From Sphingobium cyanobacteriorum (lineage in GTDB: Bacteria; Pseudomonadota; Alphaproteobacteria; Sphingomonadales; Sphingomonadaceae), in assembly GCF_030580935.1 (NCBI RefSeq), contig NZ_JAUQOM010000005.1, positions 62,001-126,000 on the forward strand: a DNA stretch of 64,000 nt, written 5' to 3'. Position numbers and translations under genes: made by a program. Below are positions 1-8,298 of the stretch, piece by piece. The notes under the pieces are model-generated. The model worked only from the letters and a program-made list of their open reading frames with translations, was not told the origin of the DNA and did not search any database. Position 1 is the stretch's first letter, and each line of letters begins with the position of its first letter.

Positions 1-710
1 TTGAGCTTGTAATAAGCGAACTCCGGGTTCCTGGCGGCCGCGCTGAGAGTCTTGCCCACGGTCTGGGCGACGCCGCCATTCATGCCTTCGCCCGTCAGCC
101 TATCGGTAATGCTGCTCGCCATGCCCAGCGCCTGCCGCTCGTCCCGCGCCTCGGCCAGATCGCCGGTCAGCGATTGCCTGCGGTCGGCCGACAGGCCCGG
201 TGCGGCCAGCCTGGCCTCGATCTTCGCGATCCGGGCGTCGGCCTTGGCCTCTTCCCCTTTCAGCGCGGCGATCTCGCCCTTGTCCATCTGCACCATCCTG
301 CCCGTTTCCGGGCCATAACTGGTGAGTGAGAAGATCGCGTACATCAGGAAGGCGGAAAACAGGAACAGGGCGAAAGGCGACACGAACTTCGCGCGCTCGC
401 CCTGGATATAGCGCCGCGTCAGATGGCCCGGTCGCAACGCCAGTTCAGGCAGGGTGGTCCAGATCTTGCCTTCGAAATGCAGCACGCCATGGGCCAGGTC
501 ATGGCCGATCGCGCCGAAGCTGCGGTGCAGATGCGCCGCCTGCCCGCAACTGGCGCAATAATTTCCGGTGATCGCCGCGCCGCAATTCAGGCAGGCGCCA
601 TGGCCGGCGCCATGGCCGGCGTCATGCGCCTCCCCATGGCCCGGCTCGACCGTCCGCGCCACCATGGCGCCCGTGATGGCGTCTCCCGCCGCGTCCAGTT
701 CCCCCGTCAT
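1..710 (-). CDS. DUF3667-type zinc-ribbon membrane protein (3' part beyond window)
   Basis: The reading frame starts at the ATG read leftwards from 710 and runs open to the window edge, so only about 236 N-terminal residues are seen. A His/Gly/Ala-rich leader is followed by a zinc-ribbon pattern, CLNCG then NYCASCGQ, at residues about 39-58. Next come the conserved segment RSFGAIGHDLAHG, a hydrophobic helix (FVSPFALFLFSAFLMYAIF), and a Lys/Glu/Ala-rich coiled-coil stretch. This order matches DUF3667 family proteins, whose role is unknown; a membrane location is inferred. It is divergent from the GAF gene to its right. No operon partner is visible on the left. Confidence 0.75.
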   Translation of the reverse strand, partial: MTGELDAAGDAITGAMVARTVEPGHGEAHDAGHGAGHGACLNCGAAITGNYCASCGQAAHLHRSFGAIGHDLAHGVLHFEGKIWTTLPELALRPGHLTRRYIQGERAKFVSPFALFLFSAFLMYAIFSLTSYGPETGRMVQMDKGEIAALKGEEAKADARIAKIEARLAAPGLSADRRQSLTGDLAEARDERQALGMASSITDRLTGEGMNGGVAQTVGKTLSAAARNPEFAYYKL

Positions 711-754
711 GCGCTAACGATACCAGCCCTGTATGACGCTTGCCAGTCACCTTG

Positions 755-1294
755 ATGGAGGCTGCCGGGCACGGCCTACTGGACAATCGCTGCGCACGGT
801 TTCATGACGGCGACATGGGGGACGAACTGACCAGCCGGGCGATCGCGGATGGCGATCAGGACACCATTCGGGCGATTCTGGCCGATGTCTGCCGCCTGAC
901 CGACATGGGCTTTGCCGCCGTTGCCCATGTGACCGAGCGGCGCTGGATCGCCTGCCAGGTGCTGGACAAGATCGAGTTCGGCCTGACGCCAGGCGACGAA
1001 CTGGAAATCGCCCAGACCATCTGCACCGAGATTCGCGACCATGGCCAGGCGGTCATCTTCGACGATGCATCGGTCGATCCCGATTGGCGCACCCATCCGG
1101 TGCCGATCCTCTACGGCTTCAAAAGCTATGCGTCCTTCCCGATCATCCTGTCGAACGGGGATTTCTATGGCACGCTCTGCGCGATCGACCCACGCCGGCG
1201 AAAGGTGGCGACATCTGAAGTGATCGCCACGCTGAGCGCCTATGCGCGGCAAGTGGCGGTCCTGCTGGAAAGCGCGCAGGCCGCCAGGGGCTAA
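755..1294 (+). CDS. GAF domain protein
   Basis: A stand-alone GAF domain of about 179 residues. Typical features are a sensor core with the segment ICTEIRDHGQAVIFDDAS, then FKSYASFPIILSNGDFYGTLCAID, which is the classic C-terminal half of small free-standing GAF proteins. There is no attached kinase, cyclase or HTH domain, so the ligand and output are unknown. Start choice is uncertain: TTG at 740, ATG at 755 and ATG at 815 are all in frame, and none has a strong Shine-Dalgarno sequence; the domain itself needs only the 815 start. The stop overlaps the stop of the convergent small gene by 3 bases. Confidence 0.75.
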   Translation: MEAAGHGLLDNRCARFHDGDMGDELTSRAIADGDQDTIRAILADVCRLTDMGFAAVAHVTERRWIACQVLDKIEFGLTPGDELEIAQTICTEIRDHGQAVIFDDASVDPDWRTHPVPILYGFKSYASFPIILSNGDFYGTLCAIDPRRRKVATSEVIATLSAYARQVAVLLESAQAARG

Positions 1295-1536
1295 ACGCCG
1301 CCCGCCAGCCGCATCATCCGCTCGGTCGCATCGGGCGCGGCCTCGCGCCCCATCGTCCAATTGCCCTGCAACCGGACCAGCGGATTGGGCGCGCACCAGA
1401 TTTCGCCCGACTCGCTCAAACCCGTCACCCAGATCAGATTATGCTCCTGCCCATAGTCGATGACGGCCAGGGCATAGCCTTTTCCCTTTCCCTCGACAGT
1501 AACGGGCAGGGGCGGATCGAGCTGGGTGAAGGACAT
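1291..1536 (-). CDS. Conserved hypothetical protein, 81 aa
   Basis: A short soluble protein beginning MSFTQLDPPLPVTVEGKG and containing the segment GYALAVIDYGQEHNLIWV. An upstream in-frame start would lengthen it to 98 residues, but the internal Met at 1536 begins the part that looks like a compact beta-rich domain. I do not recognise a named family. It is convergent with the GAF gene. Codon use is typical of the neighbouring chromosomal genes, so it is probably real. Confidence 0.55.
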   Translation of the reverse strand: MSFTQLDPPLPVTVEGKGKGYALAVIDYGQEHNLIWVTGLSESGEIWCAPNPLVRLQGNWTMGREAAPDATERMMRLAGGV

Positions 1537-1623
1537 GATATGCTCCGGCGGTATAAGGGTGCCGGTGACAATGCGGGGCAAGGGCACGGAGTTCCTGGGG
1601 CTTAACCCGGATCAGCCTCTTTT

Positions 1624-1766
1624 AATCCTCCCCGCGCGCAGCGGGGGGAAAGGGAAGGGCGCACCTGAATTTGCGCGCCTTCTCGACAGTGCTCCTGCCC
1701 GGAGGCATCGCGTTCCCCTCCACCGGCTACGCCGGTCCCCCTCCCCAAGCAAGCCTGGGGAGGATC
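1624..1766. repeat. Composite intergenic palindromic repeat
   Basis: The stretch is bounded by AATCCTCCCC at 1624-1633 and its near-perfect inverse ending about 1766. It contains further small hairpins: CCCCGCGCGCAGCGGGG, CCGGCTACGCCGG, and CTCCCC/GGGGAG around 1741-1762. Related AATCCTCCCC-type hairpins recur near 24030-24052. It lies just downstream of the fumarase stop (read leftwards) and may also act as a terminator. A dispersed sphingomonad-type intergenic element is my interpretation. Confidence 0.55.
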
Positions 1767-1775
1767 AAACCGACA

Positions 1776-3296
1776 TCATGCCTGCTCCAACAGCCCTTCG
1801 CGCTTGATCTTTTCCTGCCACACCAGGGGCGCGAGGCGGTGAACATTCTGCCCTTCGCTGTCGACGGCGACGGTCACGGGCATGTCCTCGACCGTGAACT
1901 CGTATATCGCCTCCATACCCAGATCCTCGAAGCCCACCACCCGCGACTGCTTGATCGCGCGCGCGACCAGATAGGCCGCGCCGCCCACCGCCATCAGATA
2001 GGCGCTCTTGTGGTTGGCGATGCTCTGGGTCGCTGCCGGGCCGCGCTCGGCCTTGCCGACGCAGGCGGCCAGGCCCTGTTCCAGCATCATGTCCATGAAG
2101 CTGTCCATCCGGGTCGCGGTGGTGGGACCGGCCGGGCCGACCACCTCGTCGCGCACCGGATCGACCGGGCCGACATAATAGATCACGCGGCCCTGGAAAT
2201 CGACCGGCAGGCTCTCGCCCTTGGCCAGCATGTCCTTGATCCGCTTGTGCGCGGCGTCGCGGCCGGTCAGCATCCTGCCGTTCAGCAGCAGCCGGTCGCC
2301 ATGCTTCCAGCTCTGCACCACCTCCGGCGTCAGCGTGTCGAGATCGACGCGGATCGCTTCCTTGCTGGGCTTCCAGTCGACCTGCGGCCATTCGGACAAT
2401 TTGGGCGCTTCCAGATAGGCCGGGCCGGACCCGTCCAGCGTGAAATGGGCGTGGCGGGTCGCGGCGCAATTGGGGATCATCGCCACCGGCTTTCCCGCCG
2501 CATGGCAGGGATAGTCGTAGATTTTGACGTCAAGGATGGTGGACAGGCCGCCCAGCCCCTGCGCGCCGATGCCCAGCGCATTGACCTTGTCGAAAATCTC
2601 GATCCGCATTTCCTCGATCTTGTTCTGCGGCCCGCGCAGCTTGAGTTCGCCCATGTCGATGGGTTCCATCAGGCTTTCCTTGGCCAGCGCGACCGCCTTT
2701 TCCGCAGTGCCGCCGATGCCGATGCCCAACATGCCGGGCGGGCACCAGCCCGCGCCCATCTGCGGGATCATCTCCAGCACCCAGTCGACGATCGAATCGG
2801 CCGGGTTCATCATCTTGAACTTGGTCTTGTTCTCGCTGCCGCCGCCCTTTGCCGCGACATCGATCGTAACCTTGTTACCCGGCACCATTTCCACGTTCAG
2901 CACGCAGGGCGTGTTGTCCTTCGTGTTCTGGCGGCTGAACGCCGGGTCGCGCAGGATCGAGGCGCGCAGGCGATTTTCGGGATTGAGATAGGCGCGGCGC
3001 ACCCCTTCATCAACCACATCCTGCATCGAGCGGCTATTGTCATCCAGCCGACAGTCCATGCCCCATTTGATGAACACGTTGACGATGCCGGTGTCCTGAC
3101 AGATCGGGCGATGCCCCTCCGCGCACATGCGGCTGTTGGTCAGGATCTGGGCGATAGCGTCTTTGGCCGCCGGATTGGCTTCGGCTTCATAGGCTTTGCC
3201 CAATGCCCGGATATAATCCATCGGATGATAATAGCTGATGAACTGGAGCGCGTCGGCGACGCTCTCGATCAGGTCGGCGGTCTTGATGAGCGTCAT
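1776..3296 (-). CDS. Fumarate hydratase, class I (4Fe-4S)
   Basis: Catalyses reversible hydration of fumarate to malate in the TCA cycle. It is a 506-residue single-chain class I (FumA/FumB-type) enzyme. The three cluster ligands are visible as Cys66 (PICQDTG), Cys185 (GAGWCPPGML) and Cys277 (IPNCAATRHAHF). Their spacing of 119 and 92 residues is close to that of known class I fumarases. The N-terminal alpha domain and C-terminal beta domain (GPTTATRMDSFMD) are both present and fused. The start is preceded by GGGAAG. The GST gene lies upstream on the same strand with an 86-bp gap that holds a small hairpin at 3320-3337. Class I enzymes are oxygen-labile; whether a class II FumC exists elsewhere cannot be seen here. 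Confidence 0.93.
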   Translation of the reverse strand: MTLIKTADLIESVADALQFISYYHPMDYIRALGKAYEAEANPAAKDAIAQILTNSRMCAEGHRPICQDTGIVNVFIKWGMDCRLDDNSRSMQDVVDEGVRRAYLNPENRLRASILRDPAFSRQNTKDNTPCVLNVEMVPGNKVTIDVAAKGGGSENKTKFKMMNPADSIVDWVLEMIPQMGAGWCPPGMLGIGIGGTAEKAVALAKESLMEPIDMGELKLRGPQNKIEEMRIEIFDKVNALGIGAQGLGGLSTILDVKIYDYPCHAAGKPVAMIPNCAATRHAHFTLDGSGPAYLEAPKLSEWPQVDWKPSKEAIRVDLDTLTPEVVQSWKHGDRLLLNGRMLTGRDAAHKRIKDMLAKGESLPVDFQGRVIYYVGPVDPVRDEVVGPAGPTTATRMDSFMDMMLEQGLAACVGKAERGPAATQSIANHKSAYLMAVGGAAYLVARAIKQSRVVGFEDLGMEAIYEFTVEDMPVTVAVDSEGQNVHRLAPLVWQEKIKREGLLEQA

Positions 3297-3382
3297 CTTC
3301 CCAAAGTCCTTATCTGCCGCCCGCCCTGCACGGCGGGTCTTCGCATCGCGCGGCTAATCGGGAATCCCGTCCAAGTCCAGCA

Positions 3383-4030
3383 TCAGCCATCGGCATAGGG
3401 AAAGTTGCGCCACCAGGGCTGTTTCTCCTCCAGCACCCGCGCAACGCTCGGCCGCGACTCCAGCCGGTCGAGATAGGCGGCCAGGACGGGATGATCGCGG
3501 CGCATCGGCACGATCTTGTCGGCATAGAAAAGCGCCGGCGCAGCGGCACAATCGGCCAGCCCGAACGTCTCGCCCGCCGCCCAGGTCCGGCCCGCGATCC
3601 GCGACCCGATCAGCGCATAGGCCTTGGCCAGCAGCGCGCGCGCCTGCGCCACGCCATGGGGGTCGCGCTCGCCTTCCGGCCGCAGCCGGTCGCCGACCAG
3701 CGCCTGCATCGGCGTCATGACATAATTGTCGAACAGCCGGTCCATCAGCCGCGCCTCCAGCGCCGCATCGGGATCGGCCGGGATCGGGCGGAAGGTGCCC
3801 GGTTCATGCTGCGCCATATATTCGATGATGATGCTCGCTTCCGCGACGGTGGCGGCGCGCGCGCGGTCATGCAATATGGGGAACTTGGCGATCGGCCACA
3901 GCGCCAGCCATTGCTGCGTCACGCCCTCCTCCTCCAGCATCCGCCGCTCGAATGGCACGCCGCTTTCATACAGGGCGATCAGAACCTTCCAGCAATAGGA
4001 AGAAAGGGGGTGGTAATAGAGAATCATCAT
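3383..4030 (-). CDS. Glutathione S-transferase family protein
   Basis: A cytosolic GST of 215 residues with an N-terminal thioredoxin-like domain (ILYYHPLSSYCWKVLIALYE, then KFPILHD, the cis-proline segment, and EASIIIEYM). An all-helical C-terminal domain follows, containing the typical AGETFGLADCAAAPALFYAD block. The likely catalytic residue is in the SSYCWK segment. The substrate is unknown; sequences of this kind occur in detoxification and in catabolic operons, but no catabolic genes are nearby. Two adjacent ATG codons (4030 and 4027) could start it. It is divergent from nrdA across a 439-bp gap. Confidence 0.88.
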   Translation of the reverse strand: MMILYYHPLSSYCWKVLIALYESGVPFERRMLEEEGVTQQWLALWPIAKFPILHDRARAATVAEASIIIEYMAQHEPGTFRPIPADPDAALEARLMDRLFDNYVMTPMQALVGDRLRPEGERDPHGVAQARALLAKAYALIGSRIAGRTWAAGETFGLADCAAAPALFYADKIVPMRRDHPVLAAYLDRLESRPSVARVLEEKQPWWRNFPYADG

Positions 4031-4469
4031 GCGTTCCCATCAACCCATCGTCCATGATTGAGGGGTGGAATCGACCATCGGCGCATTTGCGTGACAAGCC
4101 TCAATTTATTTTTTCTTTATCCGCCACCCCTTGCCTTTTTCGAGAGCAAGGAAAGTCCATGCGTCGGCGTCCGCAACATCGCCGACCCGAGTCATGACGG
4201 CGACGAACCGAGTCCTCATTTTGTCATTTACCCTCTTGCGCCAACAAGCGGCTATGGCACTATCCATGGTATCGGGTTAACGGGGGTTCCCCAACAGATT
4301 GTGATTGCGCCGCCGGATCGATCTCCGCCGGAAGGAGGTTTCCGACCTTGCGATCTGCCCTGTTGGGCCTTTTTCCGTCCCCGGCGCGGTACGGTTCATG
4401 CTAGGATGCGCGGCTCACCCGCGACCCGCTTGACCGAATCGAACGAAACAGGAACATTCGGGGGCGGGC
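4031..4469. other. Long intergenic leader between GST and nrdA
   Basis: No gene is supported here. The region should hold the promoters for the GST gene and for nrdA. A short GCCC-TGTT-GGGC hairpin followed by CTTTTT lies at 4357-4375, about 95 bp before nrdA. A CGGAA/TTCCG inverted pair sits at about 4329-4344. I looked for a convincing NrdR box or cobalamin riboswitch core and did not find one. Confidence 0.5.
4357..4375 (+). terminator. Terminator-like hairpin in the nrdA leader (possible attenuator)
   Basis: A four-base-pair stem (GCCC/GGGC) with a TGTT loop is followed directly by CTTTTTCC on the nrdA strand. The stem is short, so intrinsic termination is only a possibility. Its position inside the leader rather than after a gene is why it is listed. 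Confidence 0.3.
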
Positions 4470-6395
4470 ATGGACTTTCGGGATAGTGGACAAGGTGGCA
4501 ACGTGGCAACTGTGATGGACGATCTGCTGGAAGAGGCAAAGACGCAGGCGGAGATGGCACCAGCGTCCTCCGAACCGCTCACATCCTCCACCGTGCTGGC
4601 GCGGCGCTTCCCCGTCACGACCGACAGGTCGCGCGATGCGCTGCTGACCGAATTCGGCAAGGATACGCTGAACGACCGCTATCTGCTGCCCGGTGAGAGC
4701 TATCAGGATCTCTTTGCCCGCGTCGCTGCTGCCTATGCCGACGACGCAGCCCATGCCCAGCGTGTTTATGACTATATCTCGCAACTCTGGTTCATGCCCG
4801 CCACGCCGGTTCTGTCCAACGGCGGCACCGGGCGCGGCCTGCCGATAAGCTGCTATCTGAACTCGGTCGATGACAGCCTGGAAGGCATCGTCAACACCTG
4901 GAACGAGAATGTCTGGCTCGCATCGCGTGGCGGCGGCATCGGCACCTATTGGGGCAATGTGCGCGGCATCGGCGAGCCGGTGGGCCTGAATGGCAAGACC
5001 AGCGGCATCATCCCCTTCGTCCGGGTGATGGATTCGCTGACGCTGGCGATCAGCCAGGGCAGCCTGCGGCGCGGGTCTGCCGCCTGCTATCTCGACATCT
5101 CCCACCCGGAGATCGAGGAGTTTCTGGAAATCCGCAAGACCAGCGGCGATTTCAACCGCAAGGCGCTCAACCTGCACCATGGCGTGCTGCTGACCGACGA
5201 ATTCATGGAGGCGGTGCGCGACGGCGCCGACTTCGCGCTGCGCAGCCCCAAGGATCAGTCGATCCGCGGCACGGTCAACGCCCGCGCCCTGTTCCAGAAG
5301 CTGGTCGAAGTGCGCCTGGCCACCGGCGAACCCTATATCGTGTTCAACGATACCGTAAACCGGATGATGCCCAAGCATCACCGGGATCTGGGGCTGAAGG
5401 TCTCCACCTCCAACCTCTGTTCGGAAATCACCCTGCCGACGGGTCGCGACCATCTCGGCAACGACCGCACCGCCGTGTGCTGCCTCTCCTCGATGAACCT
5501 GGAAACCTGGGACGAGTGGAAGGATCATCCGACCTTCGCCGAGGATATCATGCGTTTCCTCGACAATGTGCTGCAGGATTATATCGACCGCGCCCCGCCG
5601 GAAATGGCGCGCGCCAAATATAGCGCGATGCGCGAACGCTCGGTCGGCCTGGGCGTCATGGGCTTCCACAGCTTCCTCCAGGCGCGTGGACTTCCGTTCG
5701 AAGGCGCGATGGCGAAGTCCTGGAACCTGCGCATCTTCAAGCATATCAATGCCAAGGTGAACGAAGCGTCGATGATGCTGGCGCAGGAGCGCGGGCCATG
5801 CCCCGACGCCGCCGACCAGGGCGTGATGGAGCGCTTCTCCTGCAAGATGGCGATCGCGCCGACTGCGTCGATTTCCATCATCTGCGGCGGCACCAGCGCC
5901 TGTATCGAACCGATCCCGGCGAATATCTACACCCACAAGACGCTGTCGGGCAGCTTCTCGATCAAGAATCCCTATCTGGAAAAGCTGCTGGTCGCCAAGG
6001 CGAAGGACAGCAGCGCGGTGTGGAATTCAATCCTGGAGAAGGGCGGATCGGTCCAGCATCTCGACTTCCTCACCCCGGAAGAAAAGGATGTGTTCAAGAC
6101 CAGCTTCGAAATCGACCAGCGCTGGCTGCTCGAACTCGCGGCCGACCGCACTCCCTATATCGACCAGGCACAGTCGCTGAACCTGTTCATCCCGGCCGAC
6201 GTGGAGAAATGGGACCTGCTCATGCTCCACTTCCGCGCCTGGGAACTGGGCATCAAGTCGCTTTACTATCTGCGCTCGAAGAGCGTGCAGCGCGCGGGCT
6301 TCGCCGGCGGGGTGGAAGCCGACAACACGATCGACGCGCCCAAGTTCGAAATCGGCGAAACCACCGACTATGACGAGTGCCTTGCCTGTCAGTAG
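4470..6395 (+). CDS. nrdA: Ribonucleoside-diphosphate reductase alpha subunit, class I
   Basis: Large subunit of the aerobic RNR, which reduces ribonucleotides to deoxyribonucleotides; it works with NrdB encoded 373 bp downstream. At 641 residues it is about 120 shorter than E. coli NrdA. Active-site residues are present: Cys128 (ISCYLN), the triad Asn315-Cys317-Glu319 (NLCSEI), a redox Cys at 337, the radical-transfer tyrosine pair (KSLYYL), and the C-terminal shuttle pair CLAC two residues from the end. The N-terminal regulatory ATP-cone is missing: the first redox cysteine lies about 97 residues closer to the start than in E. coli. Overall-activity control by dATP through this subunit is therefore not expected. 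The start could be this ATG or the internal one at residue 16. Confidence 0.95.
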   Translation: MDFRDSGQGGNVATVMDDLLEEAKTQAEMAPASSEPLTSSTVLARRFPVTTDRSRDALLTEFGKDTLNDRYLLPGESYQDLFARVAAAYADDAAHAQRVYDYISQLWFMPATPVLSNGGTGRGLPISCYLNSVDDSLEGIVNTWNENVWLASRGGGIGTYWGNVRGIGEPVGLNGKTSGIIPFVRVMDSLTLAISQGSLRRGSAACYLDISHPEIEEFLEIRKTSGDFNRKALNLHHGVLLTDEFMEAVRDGADFALRSPKDQSIRGTVNARALFQKLVEVRLATGEPYIVFNDTVNRMMPKHHRDLGLKVSTSNLCSEITLPTGRDHLGNDRTAVCCLSSMNLETWDEWKDHPTFAEDIMRFLDNVLQDYIDRAPPEMARAKYSAMRERSVGLGVMGFHSFLQARGLPFEGAMAKSWNLRIFKHINAKVNEASMMLAQERGPCPDAADQGVMERFSCKMAIAPTASISIICGGTSACIEPIPANIYTHKTLSGSFSIKNPYLEKLLVAKAKDSSAVWNSILEKGGSVQHLDFLTPEEKDVFKTSFEIDQRWLLELAADRTPYIDQAQSLNLFIPADVEKWDLLMLHFRAWELGIKSLYYLRSKSVQRAGFAGGVEADNTIDAPKFEIGETTDYDECLACQ

Positions 6396-6405
6396 GAGAA
6401 GCGGA

Positions 6406-6678
6406 ATGTCCGGTAATATTCTTGAAGAACTCGCGCAAATGCTAGAAAGCAAAGGGCTTCCTCCAAGCTATATTGGTCGTACAACCCCGCTAGGGCACGG
6501 TATTTTTGGTCGGCGCGTAACGCCTGCTGCTAATGCTCTGCTGGGATATGATGAGCAGACTTCTGCTCGCGTCGCCTCAATTGCATCGCGTGGGTTGCAA
6601 GCGCCTGAGAGTTTGACGCTTAGCGAGATCAAATCGGTTTGTGCATCCGCTCTAACGCAAACGCAAAACCATACTTAA
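6406..6678 (+). CDS. Hypothetical 90-aa protein between nrdA and nrdB
   Basis: Starts 10 bp after the nrdA stop with a purine-rich GGAGAAGCGGA ribosome site, reads MSGNILEELAQMLESKG and ends SALTQTQNHT. There are no membrane segments or cysteine motifs beyond one Cys near the end. Codon use is clearly different from nrdA and nrdB: many A/T-ending codons (GAA, ATT, GCT, CTT, AAA) against the strong G/C third positions of its neighbours. This suggests acquisition. I do not recognise the family. It is followed by a palindromic repeat (6680-6704) before nrdB. Its ribosome site makes translation plausible. Confidence 0.5.
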   Translation: MSGNILEELAQMLESKGLPPSYIGRTTPLGHGIFGRRVTPAANALLGYDEQTSARVASIASRGLQAPESLTLSEIKSVCASALTQTQNHT

Positions 6679-6679
6679 T

Positions 6680-6704
6680 CGTCACCCCAGCGAAAGCTGG
6701 GGTC
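6680..6704. repeat. REP-like palindrome (CCCCAGC family)
   Basis: The palindrome CCCCAGCGAAAGCTGGGG is preceded by GTCA and followed by TCCC. Near-identical copies occur at 17648-17672 and, inverted, at 17861-17885. A decayed second unit (TGCCTGCGTTCATTGGCATG) follows at about 6722-6743, giving a REPIN-like pair in the nrdA-nrdB gap. Confidence 0.75.
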
Positions 6705-6768
6705 CCGCTTCTTAAAGCGCGATGCCTGCGTTCATTGGCATGACGTATCAATCCAAGGATTACCCCAA

Positions 6769-7818
6769 ATGTCCCTTCTCCAAGCCTCCAAGGTCTACAA
6801 GCCCTTCGAATATCCCTGGGCCTATGAATATTGGAAGCGCCAGCAACAGCTCCACTGGCTGCCGGAAGAAGTGCCGCTGGGCGAGGATTGCCGCGACTGG
6901 GCGCAGAAGCTGTCCGATCATGAGCGCAACCTGCTGACGCAGATCTTCCGCTTCTTCACCCAGGCCGACGTGGAGGTGCAGGATTGCTACCACGAAAAAT
7001 ATGGCCGCGTGTTCAAGCCCACGGAAGTCAAGATGATGCTGACCGCGTTCAGCAACATGGAAACCGTCCATATCGCCGCCTACTCGCATCTGCTCGACAC
7101 GATCGGCATGCCCGAAAGCGAATATAGCGCCTTCATGCAATATAAGGAGATGAAGGACAAACACGACTATCTGCAGCAGTTCGGCGTCGACACGGACGAG
7201 GATATCGCCCGCACGCTCGCCATGTTTGGCGGCTTTACCGAAGGCTTGCAGCTCTTCGCCTCCTTTGCGATGCTGATGAACTTCCCGCGCTTCAACAAGA
7301 TGAAGGGCATGGGCCAGATCGTCACTTGGTCGATCCGCGACGAAACCCTCCATTGCGAAGGCATCATCAAGCTGTTCCACGCCTTCTGCGCGGAACGCAA
7401 CTGCCTGACCCCCGCGGTCAAGGACGACATCATGGACATGTGCCAGAAAACGGTGCGGATCGAGGATGCGTTCGTCGATCTCGTGTTCGAAATGGGTCCG
7501 GTGCCGGGCATGACGCCCAAGGACATCAAGAAATATGTCCGCTACATCGCCGACTGGCGCTTGGGCCAGCTCGGCCTGAAGCCCATCTACATGATCGACG
7601 AGCATCCGCTCCCCTGGCTCGCCCCGCTGCTGAACGGCGTCGAGCATGCCAATTTCTTCGAAACCCGCGCGACCGAATATAGCAAGGGCGCGACGCGGGG
7701 CCAGTGGAACGATGTCTGGGACGCCTTCGACCGTCGCCAGAAGATCAAGGGCGGCGAAGCGGCCAACATCGACGCGGACCCCGACATGTTCAAGGCAGCG
7801 GGCATCGCGGCGGAATAA
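6769..7818 (+). CDS. nrdB: Ribonucleoside-diphosphate reductase beta subunit, class I
   Basis: Radical-generating small subunit of class I RNR, 349 residues. The dimetal ligands match the E. coli pattern: Asp67, Glu98, His101, Glu158, Glu192 and His195 (NMETVHIAAY, GGFTEGL, IRDETLHCEG). The radical tyrosine Tyr105 is four residues after His101, as in E. coli. The chain starts directly with the ferritin-like fold, so there is no N-terminal ATP-cone here either. Presence of the tyrosine argues for a Tyr-radical class Ia/Ib-type cofactor rather than a Tyr-less class Ic. It is read in the same direction as nrdA, with a small ORF and a REP-like repeat between them. Confidence 0.95.
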   Translation: MSLLQASKVYKPFEYPWAYEYWKRQQQLHWLPEEVPLGEDCRDWAQKLSDHERNLLTQIFRFFTQADVEVQDCYHEKYGRVFKPTEVKMMLTAFSNMETVHIAAYSHLLDTIGMPESEYSAFMQYKEMKDKHDYLQQFGVDTDEDIARTLAMFGGFTEGLQLFASFAMLMNFPRFNKMKGMGQIVTWSIRDETLHCEGIIKLFHAFCAERNCLTPAVKDDIMDMCQKTVRIEDAFVDLVFEMGPVPGMTPKDIKKYVRYIADWRLGQLGLKPIYMIDEHPLPWLAPLLNGVEHANFFETRATEYSKGATRGQWNDVWDAFDRRQKIKGGEAANIDADPDMFKAAGIAAE

Positions 7819-7926
7819 GGGGCTGGACCCCCTTACGGAAAGGCGGGATGCGGCCCCCGCCCTGGCGCATGATGGTGATCGGGCAAAGCAAATGGGCGCG
7901 ACGCGCATCCCATCCCTGTCACCGCG

Positions 7927-8298
7927 CTATTTTGCCTGGAGCGCACTCGCGCAGGCCGCAGGATCAAGGTCCGTGCCCGATGGCGACCGGGCATCGACAT
8001 GGGTGACGACCGGCTCTTTTCCGCGCGCCGGAGCGTAGAGATAGGCGTCAAGGACACAGCGGCCATTGGCATATTGCAGCTTGCGCACCGTCGTCTCGCG
8101 AATGTCGAGCCGGGGCTGGCCAAACATCTGGGTCAATTGCCGGGCGTCGGCACCGAGGAGCGGGCCTTGTTTCATGAAGGCGCTGGCCGGGGGGCCGGGC
8201 GGCGCGACCTGCGCGGAAGGCGGCACGATGGTGCCCGCGCCGCAAGCGGCGAGCGGCAAGGCAAGGAGCGAGGCCCAGAGGCAACGGAGCGTCGTCAT
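7927..8298 (-). CDS. Small lipoprotein, 123 aa
   Basis: Starts MTTLRCLWASLLALPLAAC, a lipoprotein signal peptide with a clear LAAC lipobox; the mature protein would be lipid-anchored. The mature part is proline-rich and then has a small domain with GADARQLTQMFGQPRLDIRE and RKLQYANGRCVLDAYLY. This resembles the bacterial SmpA/BamE-like 'TMFG.P...R.EG....WQY....C.L..FLY' pattern of short alphaproteobacterial lipoproteins. Function is unknown. Its ATG overlaps the stop of the EI24 gene by 4 bp (ATGA), so the two are cotranscribed and probably translationally coupled. Confidence 0.75.
   Translation of the reverse strand: MTTLRCLWASLLALPLAACGAGTIVPPSAQVAPPGPPASAFMKQGPLLGADARQLTQMFGQPRLDIRETTVRKLQYANGRCVLDAYLYAPARGKEPVVTHVDARSPSGTDLDPAACASALQAK

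Noticed and set aside
1671..3398. Long plus-strand open frame (575 codons) opposite the fumarase gene
   Set aside because: It is the antisense shadow of a clear class I fumarase in GC-rich DNA; its translation is Asp/His/Arg-rich with no domain.
4031..4469. Cobalamin riboswitch or NrdR boxes upstream of nrdA
   Set aside because: No B12-box-like core and no convincing NrdR palindrome could be found by eye.
6722..6937. Small plus-strand ORF beginning MPAFIGMT just before nrdB
   Set aside because: Its start is derived from a decayed palindromic repeat and most of it is out of frame within nrdB.
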